NCBI GenBank assembly: GCA_945909635.1
Contig: OX246690.1
Location: forward strand, 3,906,001 to 3,970,000
Length of the DNA stretch: 64,000 nucleotides
Source: Clostridioides difficile_A
GTDB taxonomy: Bacteria > Bacillota > Clostridia > Peptostreptococcales > Peptostreptococcaceae
Direction of reading: 5' to 3'
Position 1 is the stretch's first letter. Every line of letters begins with the position of its first letter. Position numbers and translations under genes: made by a program. Of the stretch, positions 62,201-64,000 are shown piece after piece. The notes under the pieces were generated by a model that made no database searches, was not told the origin of the DNA, and saw only the letters and a program-made list of their open reading frames with translations.

Positions 62201-62640
62201 CTGTCTCCCACCTTATAATGAGATACACTATCCAGTAAAACTTGTTTTGGTATGTATTTTCTTAAAACCGCTTCAATAGAAGTTACTAAGATTATTTTTT
62301 CTTTATTTGCCAGTTTTAATAATACCTTTAATTTTTTTGCCTCTTCGTTTCTGTCCTTTGCATCTAAGTGATAAAAATAAATATCTTGAAAGCCTAAATA
62401 TTCAACTTTATCTTCAATATAAAAACTTAAATCTTCATATACTTTCTTAGCTTCTAAATCACTACTAGTTATAAAAATCATTTGTCGTGATAAATCATTA
62501 AATATAGAATAAGATATATGAGGTTTTTGTACTGGTAAAAGTCCATTAACTAATAATGAACCTTTTGTATTTTTTATACAGTTTATTATATCTTTATACT
62601 CTTTTGAATTTTGCAAAGGATATAAAAAAACATCATTCAT
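59254..62640 (-). CDS. mfd: Transcription-repair-coupling factor Mfd
   Basis: SF2 translocase (1128 aa) that displaces stalled RNA polymerase and recruits UvrA. Order: UvrB-like N-terminal module (about 1-330), RNA-polymerase-interaction domain (about 465-560; LDLSVGDYVVHENSGVGRYTGIEQI), two RecA-like motor domains (about 580-930) with GDVGYGKTEVA, the DEEQ box VIDEEQRFG and QLRGRVGRS, then a TRCF C-terminal domain. Ribosome site GAGGGAG before ATG 62640. In the pth-mfd order of bacilli. Confidence 0.97.
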   Translation of the reverse strand: MNDVFLYPLQNSKEYKDIINCIKNTKGSLLVNGLLPVQKPHISYSIFNDLSRQMIFITSSDLEAKKVYEDLSFYIEDKVEYLGFQDIYFYHLDAKDRNEEAKKLKVLLKLANKEKIILVTSIEAVLRKYIPKQVLLDSVSHYKVGDSLDLEKLTEKLVSLGYERVSKIEGFGQFSIRGGIIDVFSLEYTNPIRMELFDDEIDSIRTFDVYSQKSIDKLQQFSITPSREFIYPEKTTDALVKLKKETTKITDEGTFQNIDYISSKTYFEGVENYIDYIYPEENKSIFTYLADDAIVFINDITRLKERCENYINEFRENYKLNLERGLAIKNQGKLLYHYTDLEYLVKDKSVVLNSLLPKSINNFSIKSIINFESREVPTFNGKVDLLIEELNRLKYNGYKIILATNTLERATKLSKDLLDKGLETTVSKDRDIEIKSSQIIIVPAHINSGFQYKSIKFAVVTDNEMIGVYKRASKASNKKAKKGKKIESFLDLSVGDYVVHENSGVGRYTGIEQITVNAIKKDYMKIVYQGGDNLYVPIDQMDKVQKYIGAEVEKVKLNKLGTNEWTKAKAKVKKEIEDMTKDLIELYAKREKIQGYKFSKDTPWQAEFESLFPYQETEDQLKAIEETKKDMESSKVMDRLVCGDVGYGKTEVAIRSIFKACMDQKQVAVLVPTTILAQQHYNTFKERFENYPLRVEVLSRFKTPKQQKQIIEDAKKGLVDILIGTHRIISKDINLPNLGLVVIDEEQRFGVKHKEALKKIKSTVDVLTLSATPIPRTLHMSLSGIRDMSVIEEPPQERHPVITYVTESKESVIQDEIERELSRGGQVFFVYNRVEHIEEMASMIQKLVPDARVAVAHGRMTSKSLENIILGFLNKDYDVLVCTTIIETGMDISNANTMIIYDADKMGLAQLYQLRGRVGRSSRQGYAYLLYEKDKTLSEIAEKRLKAVREFTEFGSGFKIAMRDLEIRGAGNILGSQQHGHMAVIGYDLYVKMLNDAIKKVKGEPIVEEIDVEIDLSVNAYIPDNYIKDELIKIEMYKKIASIENKEDMLDIQEELEDRFSDIPKPVQTLLTIAYIKSLCKILKIEKIRQLKDEILLVPITKYRTKQKIGYNIVTELEELLEKMCKAK

Positions 62641-62656
62641 TTAAATCTCCCTCTCA

Positions 62657-63217
62657 CTATCCATTGTATTTGTTCATAGACATATCTATATTTTCTCTTA
62701 TTATTGAGTCAATAGCACATGCTGCTTTTTCTAGTGCTTCATTTATATTATCAGATTCTTCTTTTCTAAATCTAGAAAGCACAAAGTCGGCTAAATCTTG
62801 CCCAATTGCTGGCTTAGATACACCTACTCTTACTCTTGGAAAATCATTTGAACCTAGGCATTTAGTTATAGACTTCATACCATTATGTGTTCCCCCACTT
62901 CCCTTTTTTCTTATACGTATTTTTCCAACCTCTAAGTCTATATCATCGTATACTACTACTATATTACTTAAATCAACCTTATAATATTTATATATATCTA
63001 TTAATGTTTCTCCACTTAAATTCATATAAGTTTGTGGTTTTACTAATAATACTTTTTCAGTACCTACTCTACCTTCACCAATTAAAGCTTTATGCTTTAT
63101 TTTAGTGACACTAATGTTGTATTCTTTTGCAAGAATATCTATAACATCAAATCCAACGTTATGTCTAGTCTTCTCATATTTCTTTCCTGGATTACCTAAC
63201 CCTACTACTACGTACAT
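62657..63217 (-). CDS. pth: Peptidyl-tRNA hydrolase
   Basis: Frees tRNA from drop-off peptidyl-tRNAs (186 aa). VGLGNPGKKYEKTRHNVGFDVID supplies Asn and catalytic His, KPQTYMNLSGE the second loop, and DDIDLEVGKIRIRKKGSGGTHNGMKSI the Asp-containing block. CAGGAGG before the ATG. Called spoVC in B. subtilis; 16 bases before mfd. Confidence 0.97.
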   Translation of the reverse strand: MYVVVGLGNPGKKYEKTRHNVGFDVIDILAKEYNISVTKIKHKALIGEGRVGTEKVLLVKPQTYMNLSGETLIDIYKYYKVDLSNIVVVYDDIDLEVGKIRIRKKGSGGTHNGMKSITKCLGSNDFPRVRVGVSKPAIGQDLADFVLSRFRKEESDNINEALEKAACAIDSIIRENIDMSMNKYNG

Positions 63218-63230
63218 TTCTTACCTCCTG

Positions 63231-63881
63231 TTATATAAATTTGTATAACAAACTATAATAAAAATCAAATATATTATACTCTGTAAATATTATTATAATT
63301 GTCGATAAGGAAATAAAAGGTGTAAAAGGAATCTGCCTTTTTATGCTTATACCTTTAAATATTTTAGGTATGTATAAAACAACAAAAAACAAAAACGCTA
63401 ACATAAATGATAAAACTATCACATAAAAACCATAATTATTTCCCAATGCAAAGCAACATAAGCTATAGAGACCTACATCTCCATAGCCTAATCCTTTTGT
63501 TAATTTAGCAATAATATAAGGTATAACAAAGCCTATTGCTAGTCCAATTATATGATTTATATAGTCAAACTTAACAATATTACAAAATACCAAAAAAATT
63601 ATACCTTGAACTATTATACCACTAACTATTGTTATATCATATACATATATTGTGTAGTAATCTATAATGGATATAATTATTAGAAATGGAATTAATACCA
63701 TATATTGTACACATTCTACACTAATTCCAAACTTTAGATATATTAATACAGATAAAACTACAGTTATTATGTAAATAAAAAACATATTATATAGATTTTT
63801 CTTTCCTCTAGCACAAAAAATATCTAGAGATTTATTTATCAAATGCGCAAAAAATAAGGAAATTATTATTATATACTCCAT
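63231..63881 (-). CDS. pilD2: Type IV prepilin peptidase-like protein (A24), methylase domain absent
   Basis: Membrane aspartic peptidase fold (216 aa, about seven helices). The catalytic aspartates are Asp74 (SIIDYYT) and Asp135 in GLGYGDVGL, the GxGD motif. The N-terminal cytosolic methylase domain with its two CxxC pairs, present in full-length PilD, is missing, leaving only a short CARGKK segment. No clear ribosome site before the ATG. In C. difficile this place, next to pth, is the start of the main type IV pilus cluster; the symbol follows memory of that and needs confirmation. Confidence 0.8.
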   Translation of the reverse strand: MEYIIIISLFFAHLINKSLDIFCARGKKNLYNMFFIYIITVVLSVLIYLKFGISVECVQYMVLIPFLIIISIIDYYTIYVYDITIVSGIIVQGIIFLVFCNIVKFDYINHIIGLAIGFVIPYIIAKLTKGLGYGDVGLYSLCCFALGNNYGFYVIVLSFMLAFLFFVVLYIPKIFKGISIKRQIPFTPFISLSTIIIIFTEYNIFDFYYSLLYKFI

Positions 63882-63973
63882 AGTCTACAGCACGTTAGTA
63901 ATAGGGTTAATAATAATATTGTCCTTATTGAATACTTTAATTCATTTTTATAAAAATTAAAACTTGATTAAGT

Positions 63974-64000
63974 TTAACTATTTTCTACATAATCATAGAA
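63974..64000 (-). CDS. Possible C-terminus of the next leftward gene
   Basis: The minus strand at the right edge reads eight codons (FYDYVENS) to TAA at 63974-63976. This may be the end of a gene beyond the window, such as the next pilus gene, but the piece is too short to judge. It is followed by about 90 non-coding bases before the prepilin peptidase. Confidence 0.3.
   Translation of the reverse strand, partial: FYDYVENS

Noticed and set aside
63882..63973. Hydrophobic open stretch on the minus strand before the prepilin peptidase
   Set aside because: No start codon after the preceding stop and no ribosome site; likely non-coding.
1..64000. Search for CRISPR arrays, insertion sequences, prophage, tRNA and rRNA genes
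   Set aside because: No regularly spaced repeats, transposase or integrase genes, and no tRNA or rRNA sequences recognised.

Overview
The window is a low-GC Firmicute chromosome segment. Its gene content and order match Clostridioides difficile: gerS beside a second alanine racemase and mazEF, the yabM-yabN-yabO-yabP-yabQ-divIC-spoIIE sporulation block, and a prepilin peptidase at the right edge where the type IV pilus cluster would begin. I assign the species from remembered gene order, not from a database search. I see no rRNA, tRNA, CRISPR array, insertion sequence or prophage. Most genes lie on the minus strand and most carry strong GGAGG-type ribosome sites.

Layout. (1) 1-1585: end of a cobalamin operon (cobU partial, cobT). 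(2) 1805-3262: a 63-residue orphan, a 39-codon ORF on the opposite strand, and a LacX-type aldose epimerase. (3) 3451-10779: a seven-gene minus-strand operon with a PRD/BglG-type regulator, a complete lactose/cellobiose-family PTS (IIA, IIB, IIC), two cytosolic metallopeptidases (M42 and M24) and a MalY/PatB-type PLP lyase. It has no glycosidase. (4) 11117-17868: an amino-sugar (galactosamine/GalNAc-like) catabolic regulon with agaS, a gatY-type aldolase, a lacC-type kinase, a UTRA-GntR regulator and nagA, tied together by four near-identical GTGGTnnnnACCAC operators. An MviM-like oxidoreductase sits inside the block with its own promoter. (5) 17961-23896: CtpA protease, 5-formyl-THF cyclo-ligase, a PrcB-like protein, YkvI and a split transketolase. 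(6) 24068-27379: mazF-mazE-alr2-gerS-CBS-acpS. (7) 27841-34752: complete F1Fo ATP synthase operon (atpZ-atpI-BEFHAGDC), with a Na+-type c subunit and a very short epsilon subunit.

(8) 34927-46604: comEB, yqeB-like, upp, rpiB, a YwlE-type phosphatase, tsaC, a ZIP transporter, prfA, prmC, yqhQ, rpmE, rho, a 36-residue membrane peptide and galU. Much of this order is also found in Bacillus subtilis between rho and the atp operon. (9) 46720-63881: an exported M3 peptidase, an intergenic cluster of DnaA boxes, spoIIE, ppx, divIC, yabQ, yabP, yabO, hup, yabN, yabM/spoVB, spoVT, prsA, mfd, pth and a prepilin peptidase, parallel to the B. subtilis pth-to-spoIIE segment.

How the parts work together. 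The amino-sugar block can take N-acetylgalactosamine 6-phosphate through deacetylation (NagA-like), deamination/isomerisation (AgaS), phosphorylation (LacC-like) and aldol cleavage (GatY-like), under one GntR regulator. It has no dedicated PTS of its own. The adjacent PTS operon pairs uptake with peptidases and a beta-lyase, which suggests that its substrate is a sugar joined to an amino acid or peptide. Many annotated-length ORFs start inside their own Shine-Dalgarno sequence; I moved those starts to the next well-placed codon and say so in each entry.
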